From DATFLL01 sp035267785 (GTDB lineage Bacteria > Pseudomonadota > Gammaproteobacteria > DATFLL01): a stretch of 64,000 nt of DNA. A program made the translations under genes and the position numbers. This document shows, one piece after another, positions 7,548 through 17,141 of this stretch. The notes beneath the pieces are model-generated. The model had not been told where the DNA came from and made no database searches. It saw nothing but the letters and a program-made list of their open reading frames with translations. The stretch spans positions 1 to 64,000 of the forward strand of contig DATFLL010000042.1 of NCBI GenBank assembly GCA_035267785.1, written 5' to 3'. The number at the start of each line of letters is the position of its first letter. Position 1 is the first letter of the stretch.

Positions 7548-10500
7548 TCACGCCGATGAGGGCCCCTCCGAATGCGCCGCCGCCGTCGGCTCCTCGGGGT
7601 CGGCGCCCTGCGCGCTGCGATCTCTTGCGAGCACCACGTAAACAGCGGGCACGACAAACAGCGTGAACAGCGTTCCGATTCCCAACCCAGAGGCGATAAC
7701 CAGGCCGATATCGAAACGGCTGACCGCCCCCGGCCCGGTCGCGGTGAGCAGCGGCACCATGGCCACGATCATCGCCACCGTGGTCATGAGGATGGGCCGC
7801 AGACGAATACGCGCGGCCTGCAGCACCGCCTCTCGCTTGCTCAGGCCCTCGTTGAGCTGCAGCTGATTGGCGAATTGCACGATCAGGATACCGTTCTTGG
7901 CGATAATGCCAATCAGTGTGATAAGTCCGACCTTCGTATATATATTAAGAGTCGACACGCCGAGGCTGATCAGGATCAGCGCACCGGCCAGCGACATCGG
8001 CACCGAGACGAGAATAATTATCGGATCGCGCCAGCTCTCGTATTGGGCCGCCAGTACCAGATAGATGACAACCAAGGCCAGCAGCAGCGTGATGATCAGC
8101 GCACCGCCCTCCTGCACGTATTGGCGTGACTGACCCGAAAAGTCGAAGGTATAGCCCTTGGGCAGTATCTGCCTGGCCTGCGCCTTGAGATAGTCCAGGC
8201 CGTCGCCGAGCGTCGTACGCGGCGATAAGAGGCCTTCGATGGTAACCGAATTGAGCTGCTGGAACTGGCTGCGCACGCTGGGCTCGACCGTCTTCTTGAA
8301 CGACACCAAGGTCGACAGCGGCACCAGATCGCCCGAGGCCGCTCGCACGTAGTAGTCGTCCAGCATCTCGTGATTGAGCCGGTACTTGCGCGCCACCTGC
8401 GGGATCACCTTGTAACTGCGGCCTTTCAGATTGAACCGGTTGACGTAACCGCCGCCGAGCATGGCGCCGAGATCCTGGCCGATGTCCTGCATACTGATGC
8501 CAAGATCGCCGGCCAAATCGCGATTGATCACGATCTGGGTACTCGGGCGGTCGAAGTTCACGGTCTTGCGCAGGAACAGGAAACGTCCGCTCTGCATGCC
8601 CTTGCCGATGATCTGATCGGCGAACCCGGCGATACGGCCGTAGTCAGCGTCGGAGGTCAGCACAAACTGCACGGGCAGGCCGCCGCCGGAGCCCGGCAGG
8701 CTGGGTCGGCCGAAGACGGCGGTCTGGAAACCGGCGATCTGACTGAGCTTGTGCTGCAGTAACGGCTGGATATCCATCTGCGAGCGCTTGCGCTCACTGG
8801 GCTGCGGCATCTTGAAGCCACCGAAGACCGTGCTCGGATCACCGCCAAATCCAAGCAAAAAGAAACTCTCCTTGTATTCCGGAAAGCTCTCGAAGTCCTT
8901 GACCACTTGACGGGTATAGGCTTCGTCGTAGTCGATAGTCGCGGTCTGCGGGCCATCGGCCTTGAAGAACAAAATACTCTGGTCCTCGGTCGGCGCCAGC
9001 TCGGATTGGCTGGTGTTCCAGAGGAAGAAGATACTGGAGAAGATCGCCACCGCAAAGAAGATGGTCACCGGGAGATAATCCAGGCTGCCGCGCAGCAGGC
9101 GCTGGTAGCGGTCCGCCAGGCCGACGAAGAATCGCTCGACCATCTGCTCGAAGCGGCCCTGCTGACCGCCCGCCTTGAGCACCTTGGAGGACATCATGGG
9201 CGAGAGCGTCAACGCGATCACACCCGAGACGATCACCGCCCCGGCCAATGTAAACGCGAATTCAGTGAACAGCGAACCCACCAGCCCGCCCATGAAGCCG
9301 ATGGGCGCGAACACGGCCAGCAACGTCGTGGTCATGGAGATGATGGGCAGCATCAGCTCGCGCGCGCCGATAATGGCCGCCTGGGTTCGCGTCTTGCCTT
9401 CCTCGATGTGGCGGTGGACGTTCTCCACGACCACGATCGCATCGTCAACCACCAGCCCGATGGCCAGGACCATCGCCAGCAGTGTGAGGATATTGATGGA
9501 GAAGCCGAGCAGTAGCATGAGGAAGGCGCCGCCGATGATCGACAGTGGCACGGCGATCGCCGGAATGGCCGCCGCCCGAAGGGTTCCCAGAGACAGGTAG
9601 ATCACGGCCAGCACGATCAACACCGCCTCGGCAATGGTGCGGAAGACCTCGTTGATGGAGTCCTGGATATAGACAGAGGCGTCGTACGGCAGGACGACGT
9701 TCAGCCCCTCGGGCAACTGGCTCTTCAGGTCGGGCATCAGAGCATGCACCCGCTGGGCCACGCTCAGCGGATTGGCGCCCGGCGTGGGATCGATACCGAT
9801 AAATATGGCCGGTTTGCCCTTGTACCAGTTCGTGGAGTTATAGTCCTCGGCGCCGAGCTTGGCGTCGGCGATGTCGCGGATGCGTACCAGCGTGCCTCCG
9901 GAGGAGCGTACGACCAGATTGCGAAAGTTGTCCGGGTCGGATACGTCCGTCGTCGTGGTCAGGTCGATGGATACGTACGCGCCCTTGGTCTGACCCACGC
10001 CCGCGAGATAGTTGTTCGCGCGCAGCACCTTGACCACATCCGAGGCGGTCACACCGAGCGCGGCCATGCGCTTGGGATCGAGCCAGACGCGCATCGCGAA
10101 GGTCTTGTTGCCGATCAGACGCGCCTTGGCCACGCCCGGCACGGCCTGCAGCTTGGGCTGAACAACGCGCAGCAGGTAGTCGGTGATCTGCGAGGGTTTC
10201 ATCGCCTCACTGTAGAAGGCAATGTACATGAGCGAGGTGCGCTCGCCGGTGGTCGAGTCGATGACCGGGTCTTCTGCCTCGGCCGGCAGGACATTGCGCT
10301 GGCTGGCGACCTTGGCCTGGATCTCGGCCACGGCAGCATTGGGATCGTAGTTCAGGCGCATGTGCGCCTCGATCTTCGAGACACCCTGACCGCTGGTCGA
10401 GGACATGTAGTCGATGCCGTCGGCCTCGGCCATGGCCTGCTGCAGCGGCTGGGTAATGAATCCCTTGACCAGCTCGCTGCTCGCGCCGGGATAGGCCGTG

Positions 10501-10643
10501 GTCACGGTGACGACCGTGTTCTTGAGCTCGGGGTACTGACGCACCTGCAGCGAGATCAGCGAGCGAAGACCGACCAGCAGGATCAGCAGACTGACGACGC
10601 TGGCCAGCACCGGCCGGCGTACGAAGATATCGGTGAACTTCAT
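7548..10643 (-). CDS. RND efflux pump, inner-membrane transporter (AcrB/MexB family)
   Basis: A 1031-aa proton-driven exporter of the hydrophobe/amphiphile RND family. It starts with the typical cytoplasmic helix and first membrane segment (FTDIFVRRPVLASVVSLLILL). The central helix carries the paired aspartates GLVVDDAIVVVENV needed for proton transfer. The second half repeats the fold, with a similar ENG-type region IAKNGILIVQFANQ. Length is normal for the family. Its start overlaps the stop of the adaptor gene (ATGA), so the two are translationally coupled. No outer-membrane channel gene is adjacent, so a TolC-like partner must be elsewhere. The substrate cannot be inferred. Confidence 0.93.
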   Translation of the reverse strand: MKFTDIFVRRPVLASVVSLLILLVGLRSLISLQVRQYPELKNTVVTVTTAYPGASSELVKGFITQPLQQAMAEADGIDYMSSTSGQGVSKIEAHMRLNYDPNAAVAEIQAKVASQRNVLPAEAEDPVIDSTTGERTSLMYIAFYSEAMKPSQITDYLLRVVQPKLQAVPGVAKARLIGNKTFAMRVWLDPKRMAALGVTASDVVKVLRANNYLAGVGQTKGAYVSIDLTTTTDVSDPDNFRNLVVRSSGGTLVRIRDIADAKLGAEDYNSTNWYKGKPAIFIGIDPTPGANPLSVAQRVHALMPDLKSQLPEGLNVVLPYDASVYIQDSINEVFRTIAEAVLIVLAVIYLSLGTLRAAAIPAIAVPLSIIGGAFLMLLLGFSINILTLLAMVLAIGLVVDDAIVVVENVHRHIEEGKTRTQAAIIGARELMLPIISMTTTLLAVFAPIGFMGGLVGSLFTEFAFTLAGAVIVSGVIALTLSPMMSSKVLKAGGQQGRFEQMVERFFVGLADRYQRLLRGSLDYLPVTIFFAVAIFSSIFFLWNTSQSELAPTEDQSILFFKADGPQTATIDYDEAYTRQVVKDFESFPEYKESFFLLGFGGDPSTVFGGFKMPQPSERKRSQMDIQPLLQHKLSQIAGFQTAVFGRPSLPGSGGGLPVQFVLTSDADYGRIAGFADQIIGKGMQSGRFLFLRKTVNFDRPSTQIVINRDLAGDLGISMQDIGQDLGAMLGGGYVNRFNLKGRSYKVIPQVARKYRLNHEMLDDYYVRAASGDLVPLSTLVSFKKTVEPSVRSQFQQLNSVTIEGLLSPRTTLGDGLDYLKAQARQILPKGYTFDFSGQSRQYVQEGGALIITLLLALVVIYLVLAAQYESWRDPIIILVSVPMSLAGALILISLGVSTLNIYTKVGLITLIGIIAKNGILIVQFANQLQLNEGLSKREAVLQAARIRLRPILMTTVAMIVAMVPLLTATGPGAVSRFDIGLVIASGLGIGTLFTLFVVPAVYVVLARDRSAQGADPEEPTAAAHSEGPSSA

Positions 10644-11740
10644 GGGCTGTGGACCTGCCCGGCGTCGAGCTTGACGGAGTTGTCGATCTTCACCGGCTGG
10701 CCGTTGCGCAGCTTCACCTGGCCGGCGGACACCACCTCATCGCCCTCCTTCAACCCCTTGGTGATCTCCACGCGCCCGTCGCGCGACTGCCCCGTCTCGA
10801 CCTGGCGACTCTGTACGATCTGCTGACCGTTCTTGTTCTCGATAACGAAGACCGAATCGCCGTAAGGGTTGTAGGTGATCGCCGTGCGCGGCACGGTCAG
10901 TACTCCCTGACGCGCGGGCAGCGCCACGCGCACTTCGGCGAACATGCCGGGGCGCAGCGCGTGCTCCTTGTTGGCCAGTGTCGCCCGCACCTGCACATTG
11001 CGAGTCGCCTTCTGGACTTCGGAGCTGATGGCACTGACCGCGCCCTCGAAGGTCTTGCCTGGATGGGCCTGCACCGTGACCAGTACCTTCTGGTCCTTGG
11101 ACAGCTTGGCGAGATAGCGCTCGGGCAGCGAGAAATCGACGTAGATCGGATCCAGCGCCTGCAGAGAGACGATGGGGCTGCCCGCCTTGAGGAATTCGCC
11201 GAGGTCGACCCGGCGAATGCCCAGGGCCCCGGAAAACGGCGCGCGCACAGACATGTGGCTCAATCGAGCCCGCTGGGTGGCCACCGCGGCCTTGGCCTTG
11301 TCCAGGCTGGCCCGCGCCGTGTCATAGGCGGACTGCGAGGTCGAATGCTGCTTGAGCAGGCGCGACTGGCGTTTGTACTCCAACTCGGCGAGCTTCTGCT
11401 CGGCCACCAGGCCCTGCAGCGCGGCCCGGTCGACGGTGTCGTCCAGCTGCAGCAGGACCTCCCCCTTGGAGACGGTCTGGCCGGAGTCGAAATTGATGCT
11501 GCGGATCTGGCCGTCGACCTGGCTGGAGACCTCCACCCCGTCGCGCGCCACCAGGCTGCCGACGGCGTGCAGATAAGGCTGCCAGTTCTGCGCCTTGACC
11601 GTGGCCGAGGCGATCACCGCCGGCGGCCGGGGCTTGGACATCATCTCGGCCATCTTCATGCCGACGAATGCCTTCCAGCCGAAGATGCCGCCGAAGACCA
11701 CGACGAGCGCCGCCAGGACAATAATGAATCGTTTGATCAC
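10640..11740 (-). CDS. RND efflux periplasmic adaptor (membrane fusion protein)
   Basis: A 366-aa adaptor linking the RND pump to an outer-membrane channel. The N-terminal membrane anchor (residues 2-22) is not followed by a lipobox cysteine, so it is probably anchored by its helix. Next come a lipoyl-type half (GQIRSINFDSGQTVSKGEVL), a helical hairpin (about 85-145), the second lipoyl half (VRAPFSGALGIRRVDLGEFL) and beta-barrel domains. The GTG at 11740 is preceded by AGGA and begins directly at the anchor. The longer upstream frame looks non-coding. The operon continues into the pump gene. Confidence 0.9.
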   Translation of the reverse strand: MIKRFIIVLAALVVVFGGIFGWKAFVGMKMAEMMSKPRPPAVIASATVKAQNWQPYLHAVGSLVARDGVEVSSQVDGQIRSINFDSGQTVSKGEVLLQLDDTVDRAALQGLVAEQKLAELEYKRQSRLLKQHSTSQSAYDTARASLDKAKAAVATQRARLSHMSVRAPFSGALGIRRVDLGEFLKAGSPIVSLQALDPIYVDFSLPERYLAKLSKDQKVLVTVQAHPGKTFEGAVSAISSEVQKATRNVQVRATLANKEHALRPGMFAEVRVALPARQGVLTVPRTAITYNPYGDSVFVIENKNGQQIVQSRQVETGQSRDGRVEITKGLKEGDEVVSAGQVKLRNGQPVKIDNSVKLDAGQVHSP

Positions 11741-12067
11741 AATGAATTCCTGCCGCTGATGATGATCCGATCGGACTGCGCGAAGCCACCGGGACCCGAT
11801 GACTGACGGCGAGGCTCCGCCCGGGCATGCGCCCCGCATCGCCGGAACGAAGTATCCGAGGCCAGGCGTCTGAGCGCCGTCCGGCCCGGCGAAGGACTCG
11901 TCGAACGGCAGGCTGAAGACGCACCGAGGAAGCCAGAACATAGCATACCGACAATCGGGCTTCCACCGCGGCGCCAAGGCCGCGGGCGTAACCGGCATTG
12001 GAGACCGATGGACGCCAACCGACGGCTACAAACCCCTGCACGGCGCGCGGCCGTTGGTCGGCCGGTA
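11741..12067. other. Intergenic region upstream of the RND adaptor gene
   Basis: This is 327 bp between the MacB-type gene and the RND adaptor gene, both on the minus strand. No gene, terminator with a clear U-tract or repeat was recognised. Confidence 0.5.
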
Positions 12068-13273
12068 CTATTCGTAACGCAAGGCGTCGATGGGGTCCAG
12101 GCGAGCCGCCTTGCGTGCGGGCACGAAGCCGAACACCACCCCGACGGCCGCGGAGAACAGGAACGCGATCAAGACGATGCTGGGGTTGAACACGAACGGC
12201 AGGTGCAGGAAATTGACGATCGCCAGCGACGCGCCAACGGCGAGCACGATGCCCAGCAGGCCGCCGAAGGAGGACAACACCACCGCCTCGACCAGGAACT
12301 GGAGCAGCACTTCCTTTTCCAGGGCGCCGATGGCCAGGCGGATGCCGATCTCCCGCGTGCGCTCGGTAACCGAGACCAGCATGATGTTCATGATGCCGAT
12401 GCCGCCCACCAAGAGGCTCACCGCGGCCACGGCCCCGAGCAGCGCGGTAAGGACCTGTGTGGTGCCGGTCAGGGCCTGGGCGATCTCGCGCATGTCGAGC
12501 ACGCTGAAATCGTCCTCCTTGCCCCCGCTGATATGCCGGCGCTCGCGCAGCAGGTCTTCGACGTCGCGCTTGACCTTGGCGGTGTCGGCTCCGTCCCGCG
12601 CGGAGATCTGGATGAAATTCACGTCCTGGCTGCCCGCGATACGCCGGGCGAAGGTGCGAAAGGGAATGAGCACGACATCGTCCTGGTCCTGCCCCATCCC
12701 GGCCTGGCCCTTGGACTCGAGTAAACCGATAACCTCGCAGGAGAGCTTTTCCAGCCGGATCTTGCTGCCGAGCGGATCGAGATTGCCGAACAATTCGCGC
12801 CGCACCGTCTGACCGAGTATGCACACGGCCTTGCCGCCGCGCAGCTCGGACGGGGTGAACTGGCGCCCCGCGGCGAGCTTCCAGTTGCGCACTTGGAAGT
12901 ACTGGTTGTCGGTCCCGGTCACCACCGTCGACCAGTTCGTGTTGCCGTATACCGCGGTGGTGCTGGCCGAGCCGGCCGGCGCGACCGCGGCCACGCCGCT
13001 CACGTCGCTCTGGATGGCCTCGACATCGGCCATGTCGAACGGCGGTGCCGGCGAGCGCTGGCCCGGACCGATGCGCTGGCCCGGCCGGGCAATGATGAGG
13101 TTGCTGCCGAGGCTTGCGATCTGCTCGCTCACGCTGGCCGTGGCGCCGCCGCCGATCGTCACCATGGTGATCACCGCGGCGACGCCGATTACGATCCCGA
13201 GGATCGTCAGGAACGATCGCATCAGGTTGCGGCGCATCTCGCGCAGGGCCAGCAGCAGTGCGTTCCACAGCAT
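12068..13273 (-). CDS. MacB-type ABC transporter permease (FtsX family)
   Basis: A 401-aa permease of the MacB/FtsX type. It has one N-terminal helix (SFLTILGIVIGVAAVITMV), a large periplasmic domain (about 45-270) and three C-terminal helices. These include the conserved GGIGIMNIMLVSVTERTREIGIR segment, which couples to the ATPase. In canonical MacB the ATPase and permease are one chain; here they are separate genes overlapping by ATGA. Such systems export peptides, lipoproteins or macrolides from the periplasm by mechanotransmission. It is the third gene of a MacA-ATPase-permease operon. Confidence 0.9.
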   Translation of the reverse strand: MLWNALLLALREMRRNLMRSFLTILGIVIGVAAVITMVTIGGGATASVSEQIASLGSNLIIARPGQRIGPGQRSPAPPFDMADVEAIQSDVSGVAAVAPAGSASTTAVYGNTNWSTVVTGTDNQYFQVRNWKLAAGRQFTPSELRGGKAVCILGQTVRRELFGNLDPLGSKIRLEKLSCEVIGLLESKGQAGMGQDQDDVVLIPFRTFARRIAGSQDVNFIQISARDGADTAKVKRDVEDLLRERRHISGGKEDDFSVLDMREIAQALTGTTQVLTALLGAVAAVSLLVGGIGIMNIMLVSVTERTREIGIRLAIGALEKEVLLQFLVEAVVLSSFGGLLGIVLAVGASLAIVNFLHLPFVFNPSIVLIAFLFSAAVGVVFGFVPARKAARLDPIDALRYE

Positions 13274-14013
13274 CAGACCGACTCCACCGCGACCGCGTCC
13301 GGCTCGATGAGACCGTCGCGAAAGTGGACGACCCGGCGCGCGAATGCCGCCATCTCGGACTCGTGCGTGACCATGGCGATGGTGATGCCCTGCTCGCGGT
13401 TGAAGCGTGTGAGCAACTCCATGATCTCCAGGCTGCGGGCGGTGTCCAGATTGCCCGTCGGCTCGTCGGCCAGCAGCACGGCGGGCTCGGTGACGATCGC
13501 GCGCGCGATGGCCACGCGCTGCTGCTGTCCCCCGGAGAGCTCGCCCGGCGTATGCCGCTCCCAGCCTTCCAGTCCCACGGCGGCCAGTGCGCGCCGTGCC
13601 TGAGCATGGCGTTCGGCCAGCGGCTGGCCGCGGTAGAGCAGCGGCAGCTCGACGTTCTCCAGCGCCGAGGTGCGCGACAGCAGATTGAAGCCCTGAAAGA
13701 CAAAACCCAGGTAATGACGGCGCAGCAGGGCGCGTTGGTTGCGCGACAGGGCGCCGACGTCGACACCACGGAACCGGTAGTGCCCGCTCGTGGGCGTATC
13801 CAGACATCCGAGGATGTTCATGCAGGTCGACTTGCCCGAGCCGCTCGGGCCCATCAACGCGACGAATTCGCCGGGCGCCACGCGCAAGTCGATGCCGCGC
13901 AGGGCGTGCATCGCGGCCTGTCCCGCGCCGTAGACCTTGGTCACGCCCTCCAGCTCGATGATCGGTGCATCGGCATCACGCTCGATTTCCGCCCCGGCCA
14001 TGGCTGCGCTCAC
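13273..14013 (-). CDS. ABC transporter ATP-binding protein (MacB/LolD type)
   Basis: A 246-aa ATPase with Walker A GPSGSGKST, Q-loop VFQGFNLL, signature LSGGQQQR, Walker B VLLADEPTGNLD and the H-loop histidine in VTHES. All catalytic elements are intact. It powers the adjacent FtsX-type permease. The GTG at 14013 overlaps the stop of the MacA-type gene (GTGA). An ATG four codons later (14001) is an alternative that does not change the domain. Confidence 0.93.
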   Translation of the reverse strand: MSAAMAGAEIERDADAPIIELEGVTKVYGAGQAAMHALRGIDLRVAPGEFVALMGPSGSGKSTCMNILGCLDTPTSGHYRFRGVDVGALSRNQRALLRRHYLGFVFQGFNLLSRTSALENVELPLLYRGQPLAERHAQARRALAAVGLEGWERHTPGELSGGQQQRVAIARAIVTEPAVLLADEPTGNLDTARSLEIMELLTRFNREQGITIAMVTHESEMAAFARRVVHFRDGLIEPDAVAVESV

Positions 14014-15287
14014 TTGGTAATCTTCTGGTAGTCGACGACCACCGGTGTGCCCGGCTTGAGGTTGTCCGAGGTCACGACCGTCATCTTCCCGTCGGTCGCG
14101 CCGATGGCCACGCTCGCCGGCGTCGGTGCCCCGTTTCGCAGTATCCAGATGCGTTTGTGGCCGGACGGCAGCGTCTGCTTGGACGTCGGGTTCTTGGGCT
14201 GGGGGGGCCGGTGCGGGATCAGACGGCTGAACATGCTGCGCCGACCGGAGCGCGCGATAAGCTGCGGCGGCGTAAAGCGCAGCGCCGCATTGGGCACCAG
14301 CAGCGCATGGTCGATGTGCTGCACGGTGATATCCACGGTCGCCGTCATGCCGGGGCGAAGCGTCAAATCCGAGTTGTCGACGCCGAGCACGGTGTCGTAG
14401 GTCACGACGCCAGCGACGGTCTGGGGGGCGTAACGCACCTGGCGTACCACCGCCTCGTACTGCCGGTTGGGATAGGCGTCGACGGTAAAGGTCGCGTGCT
14501 GACCTTCCTTGACCTGCCCGACGTCGGCCTCGTCGACGGCGACATCGAGCTCCATCTGGGCGAGGTTCTCCGCCAGAACGAACAATACCGGCGTTTGCAG
14601 CGATGCGGCCACGGTCTGGCCGGGCTCGACGTTGCGGTTGAGCACAATGCCGTTGATGGGCGAGTGAATCACGGCCTTGGCGAGCGTGGTTCGATCGGCG
14701 TCGACCTGCGCCTGCGCCTGGCTGACCTGCGCATTGGCGACCTCCAGATCGGCCGTGGCGCGGGCATAGGCGGCCCGGGCGGTGTCGCGATCGTCGGGCG
14801 AGGCCATGCCCTTTTTGATCAGGCTGGTCACGCGGGCCAGCTTGGCGCGTGTTTCCACGACGGTGGCCTTGGCCGACTGCACCCGCGCCTTGGCCAGTTC
14901 GAGCGCTGCCTGGGCCTGGCGGTCCTTCGCCTCGAGCTGATCGGTATCCAGGCGAGCGAGCTCCTGGCCGACCTTGACGTGATCGTTGTAATCGACCGCG
15001 ACGCTCTTGACCGTTCCCGATATCTCGGTACCCACGTCAACCTGGTTGACAGGCTGCAGCGTCCCGGTGGCGGTCACCGTGACGGTCAGGGGACCTTCGC
15101 TCGCCGGCGCCGTGAGATAGCGATAGCCGGTGGTCGGTTCACTGAGCCACCACGTGGCGCCCAATACCGCCAATATCAAAGCGGCCGCAGCCAACAGCCA
15201 CGGTCCCCAGCGACGCCCGCGCGCCTCTTGTCCCAGGCCGAGGGTGGCGTTGAGATCGGGATCGCGTTTGGTGGACGGTTCGTTCAT
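14010..15287 (-). CDS. MacA-like periplasmic adaptor protein
   Basis: A 425-aa membrane fusion protein. A cytoplasmic N-terminus of about 25 residues precedes one helix (about 28-48). Then come the lipoyl half GTEISGTVKSVAVDYNDHV, a long alpha-hairpin (about 115-190) and the second half IHSPINGIVLNRNVEPGQTV. Barrel and membrane-proximal domains follow. A basic, Pro-rich insert near residues 345-375 is longer than usual. It forms the first gene of the three-gene MacAB-type operon and would connect the permease to a TolC-like channel coded elsewhere. Confidence 0.9.
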   Translation of the reverse strand: MNEPSTKRDPDLNATLGLGQEARGRRWGPWLLAAAALILAVLGATWWLSEPTTGYRYLTAPASEGPLTVTVTATGTLQPVNQVDVGTEISGTVKSVAVDYNDHVKVGQELARLDTDQLEAKDRQAQAALELAKARVQSAKATVVETRAKLARVTSLIKKGMASPDDRDTARAAYARATADLEVANAQVSQAQAQVDADRTTLAKAVIHSPINGIVLNRNVEPGQTVAASLQTPVLFVLAENLAQMELDVAVDEADVGQVKEGQHATFTVDAYPNRQYEAVVRQVRYAPQTVAGVVTYDTVLGVDNSDLTLRPGMTATVDITVQHIDHALLVPNAALRFTPPQLIARSGRRSMFSRLIPHRPPQPKNPTSKQTLPSGHKRIWILRNGAPTPASVAIGATDGKMTVVTSDNLKPGTPVVVDYQKITK

Positions 15288-15386
15288 GATATCGGCTCGG
15301 GCTGGAGGGGAACGGGCTGGCTCGGTTTCATTGTGCTACCGCAGGTGTTTGCAGTATAGAGTAGCTGGGGCGCCGCGCCGCGCGTC

Positions 15387-15402
15387 CTTACCATTTGTTA
15401 CA
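15387..15402 (-). promoter_or_regulatory. Candidate direct-repeat operator upstream of the macA-like gene
   Basis: On the minus strand TGTAAC is followed four bases later by GGTAAG. That makes two imperfect half-sites ten bp apart, about 100 bp upstream of the adaptor start. A better copy (TGTAAC-N4-TGTAAC) lies upstream of the second RND operon at 36669. The spacing suits an OmpR-family response regulator. Confidence 0.3.
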
Positions 15403-15476
15403 AAAACGCGCACAGCGGGGGGGGGCCATGTCGGAATGCCCTAATAATAAGGTGTACGGCTGCGCCTCCAGACGCA

Positions 15477-16703
15477 ATGAGCGCCCGCATGGCCGCCGCC
15501 GGAACTGACAAGATCGCCGCCGGCAGTGCGATTGCGATCATCGTGCTGGCCGAGCTGCTCGGCGCCTCGCTGTGGTTCAGCGCCAACGCGATCCTAGAGA
15601 CGCTCTCGCGGCTGTGGTCCCTGACCGCAAGCGACCTGGGATATCTGACCATGGCGGTGCAGCTCGGTTTCATCACCGGAACCCTGGCGCTGTCGTTCAC
15701 GGGCCTGGCGGACCGCTTCCGGGCCAGCCGCATCTTTCTGGCGAGCGCCTTGTTCGGCGCCGCGGCCAACGCGGCGTTGACGCTGGCCGGCGGGTTGGGC
15801 ACGGCGCTGGTGTTTCGCTTTTTCACCGGGCTGGCGCTGGCCGGGATCTATCCGCTCGGTATGAAGCTCGTGGTGAGCTGGGCCCCCAGGCGCGCGGGCG
15901 AAATGCTCGGTTGGCTGGTCGGCACGCTCGTGCTCGGCACCGCGCTGCCGCATCTGGTTCGGGGCGTGGGCACCGAGTTGCACTGGCAATCGGTGATTCT
16001 GATCTCCTCGGCCCTGGCGTTGACCGGCGGCCTTCTGGTGGGCCGGTTGGGCGACGGCCCGCACCTGCCGCCGCCGCGGCCGATGCACCTCGGCGCCTTC
16101 GCCCAGGCCTTTCGCATCCGGGGCTTTCGGGCAGCGGCCTTCGGCTACTTCGGGCACATGTGGGAGCTGTATGCCTTTTATACGGTGGTGCCGCTGTTGA
16201 TCGCAGTCCTGGCTGCCCGCGCGCACTGGCTGGACAAGGGCGGACTGTCGCTGCTCGCCTTCGCCGTCATCGGTATCGGTGGGTTGGGCTGCGTCGGTGG
16301 CGGCTGGCTCAGTCGGCACGTGGGCAGCGCGCGCGTCGCCGCCGCGGCGCTGGCCACCTCGGGCGCCCTGTGCCTGCTCTATCCGTTGGCGCAGGACCAT
16401 TGGTTGCTTCCGGTGCCGGTGCTGTTGGCGGCGCTGCTGCTGTGGGGTTTGACCGTGGTGGCCGACTCGCCGCAGTTCTCGGCCCTGTCCGCCCGCGCCT
16501 GTCCGCCCGAGCTGGTCGGCACCTCGCTGACGATCCAAAACAGCATCGGCTTTCTCATCAGTGTCTTTTCGATCAACCTTGCCACGGCGCACTTCGAATC
16601 GCTGGACGCCCGGGTTGCCTGGCTGCTGCTGCCGGGTCCCGTACTGGGGCTCATCGGGCTCTCGCCCCTGCTGCGCCGCACACAGCCAACCGCCGGCGAC
16701 TGA
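15477..16703 (+). CDS. MFS transporter
   Basis: A 408-aa major facilitator with about twelve predicted membrane helices and no large soluble domain. The loop between helices 2 and 3 ([13 protein letters not shown]) fits the family's G-x3-D-R motif. The region [23 protein letters not shown] and a short central loop around 200-215 ([11 protein letters not shown]) are also seen. The substrate is unknown. It is divergent from the macA-like gene. A second ATG lies four codons in. Confidence 0.87.
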   Translation: MSARMAAAGTDKIAAGSAIAIIVLAELLGASLWFSANAILETLSRLWSLTASDLGYLTMAVQLGFITGTLALSFTGLADRFRASRIFLASALFGAAANAALTLAGGLGTALVFRFFTGLALAGIYPLGMKLVVSWAPRRAGEMLGWLVGTLVLGTALPHLVRGVGTELHWQSVILISSALALTGGLLVGRLGDGPHLPPPRPMHLGAFAQAFRIRGFRAAAFGYFGHMWELYAFYTVVPLLIAVLAARAHWLDKGGLSLLAFAVIGIGGLGCVGGGWLSRHVGSARVAAAALATSGALCLLYPLAQDHWLLPVPVLLAALLLWGLTVVADSPQFSALSARACPPELVGTSLTIQNSIGFLISVFSINLATAHFESLDARVAWLLLPGPVLGLIGLSPLLRRTQPTAGD

Positions 16704-16830
16704 CCGAGGGGGGGCAGCGCCAGACCATTGACCTGGCGCAGGATCGGCCGGCACCCGTTGCGGTTCAATGATGGCGCAGGCGGGCCCCCCCGCCCGCCGA
16801 ATCCGACTCACGATTGCGGAGCCAAGCCTC

Positions 16831-17055
16831 ATGGACACTCGACTGATGGTTCTTCCCGCCCACGACTACGACAAAGTCCGCCTCGTGCGCATCCCTGAGG
16901 ATTACGAAGAGCACGAGGTGTTCCGTCACGTCACGGGCATCATCGCGCGCGTCGAGGAGGACAACCCCGACTACGCCTGGGAGGACGTGGCCGCCGCCCT
17001 GGAAGACCACGGCTTCGAGCTGGTGGACTTTCTGCTCGGGCCGGCACTGGACTGA
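16831..17055 (+). CDS. Small acidic protein of unknown function
   Basis: A 74-aa protein, not recognised. It is acidic in its second half (VEEDNPDYAWEDVAAALEDHG) with no signal peptide or membrane segment. The central part looks like one or two helices. The ATG at 16831 was preferred to one 63 bases earlier, because the extra residues look non-coding. It lies between the MFS gene and purT and is followed by a hairpin. Confidence 0.6.
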   Translation: MDTRLMVLPAHDYDKVRLVRIPEDYEEHEVFRHVTGIIARVEEDNPDYAWEDVAAALEDHGFELVDFLLGPALD

Positions 17056-17095
17056 ACGGCTCGCCCTCCGCGACCGGGGCGCGTTTTGCGTGCAG

Positions 17096-17126
17096 CGCAA
17101 AGCCGGTCTAAAATGCCGGCTTTTGC
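17096..17126 (+). terminator. Hairpin between the small gene and purT
   Basis: CGCAAAGCCGG pairs with GCCGGCTTTTGCG around the loop TCTAAAAT. The run of four T lies inside the stem's descending arm. It could end the upstream transcript and it lies only about 16 bp before the purT start, so it could also influence purT expression. Confidence 0.45.
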
Positions 17127-17141
17127 GAACAGGACAAAGGC

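Noticed and set aside
7572..11806. Long plus-strand open frames opposite the RND pump and adaptor genes
   Set aside because: They are antisense to clear RND and adaptor genes; their His/Arg/Gly-rich translations match no fold and lack ribosome binding sites.
11322..13769. An 815-codon minus-strand frame across the MacB and adaptor genes
   Set aside because: It is out of frame with two well-recognised genes and crosses an intergenic region; the translation is Arg/Ala-rich noise.
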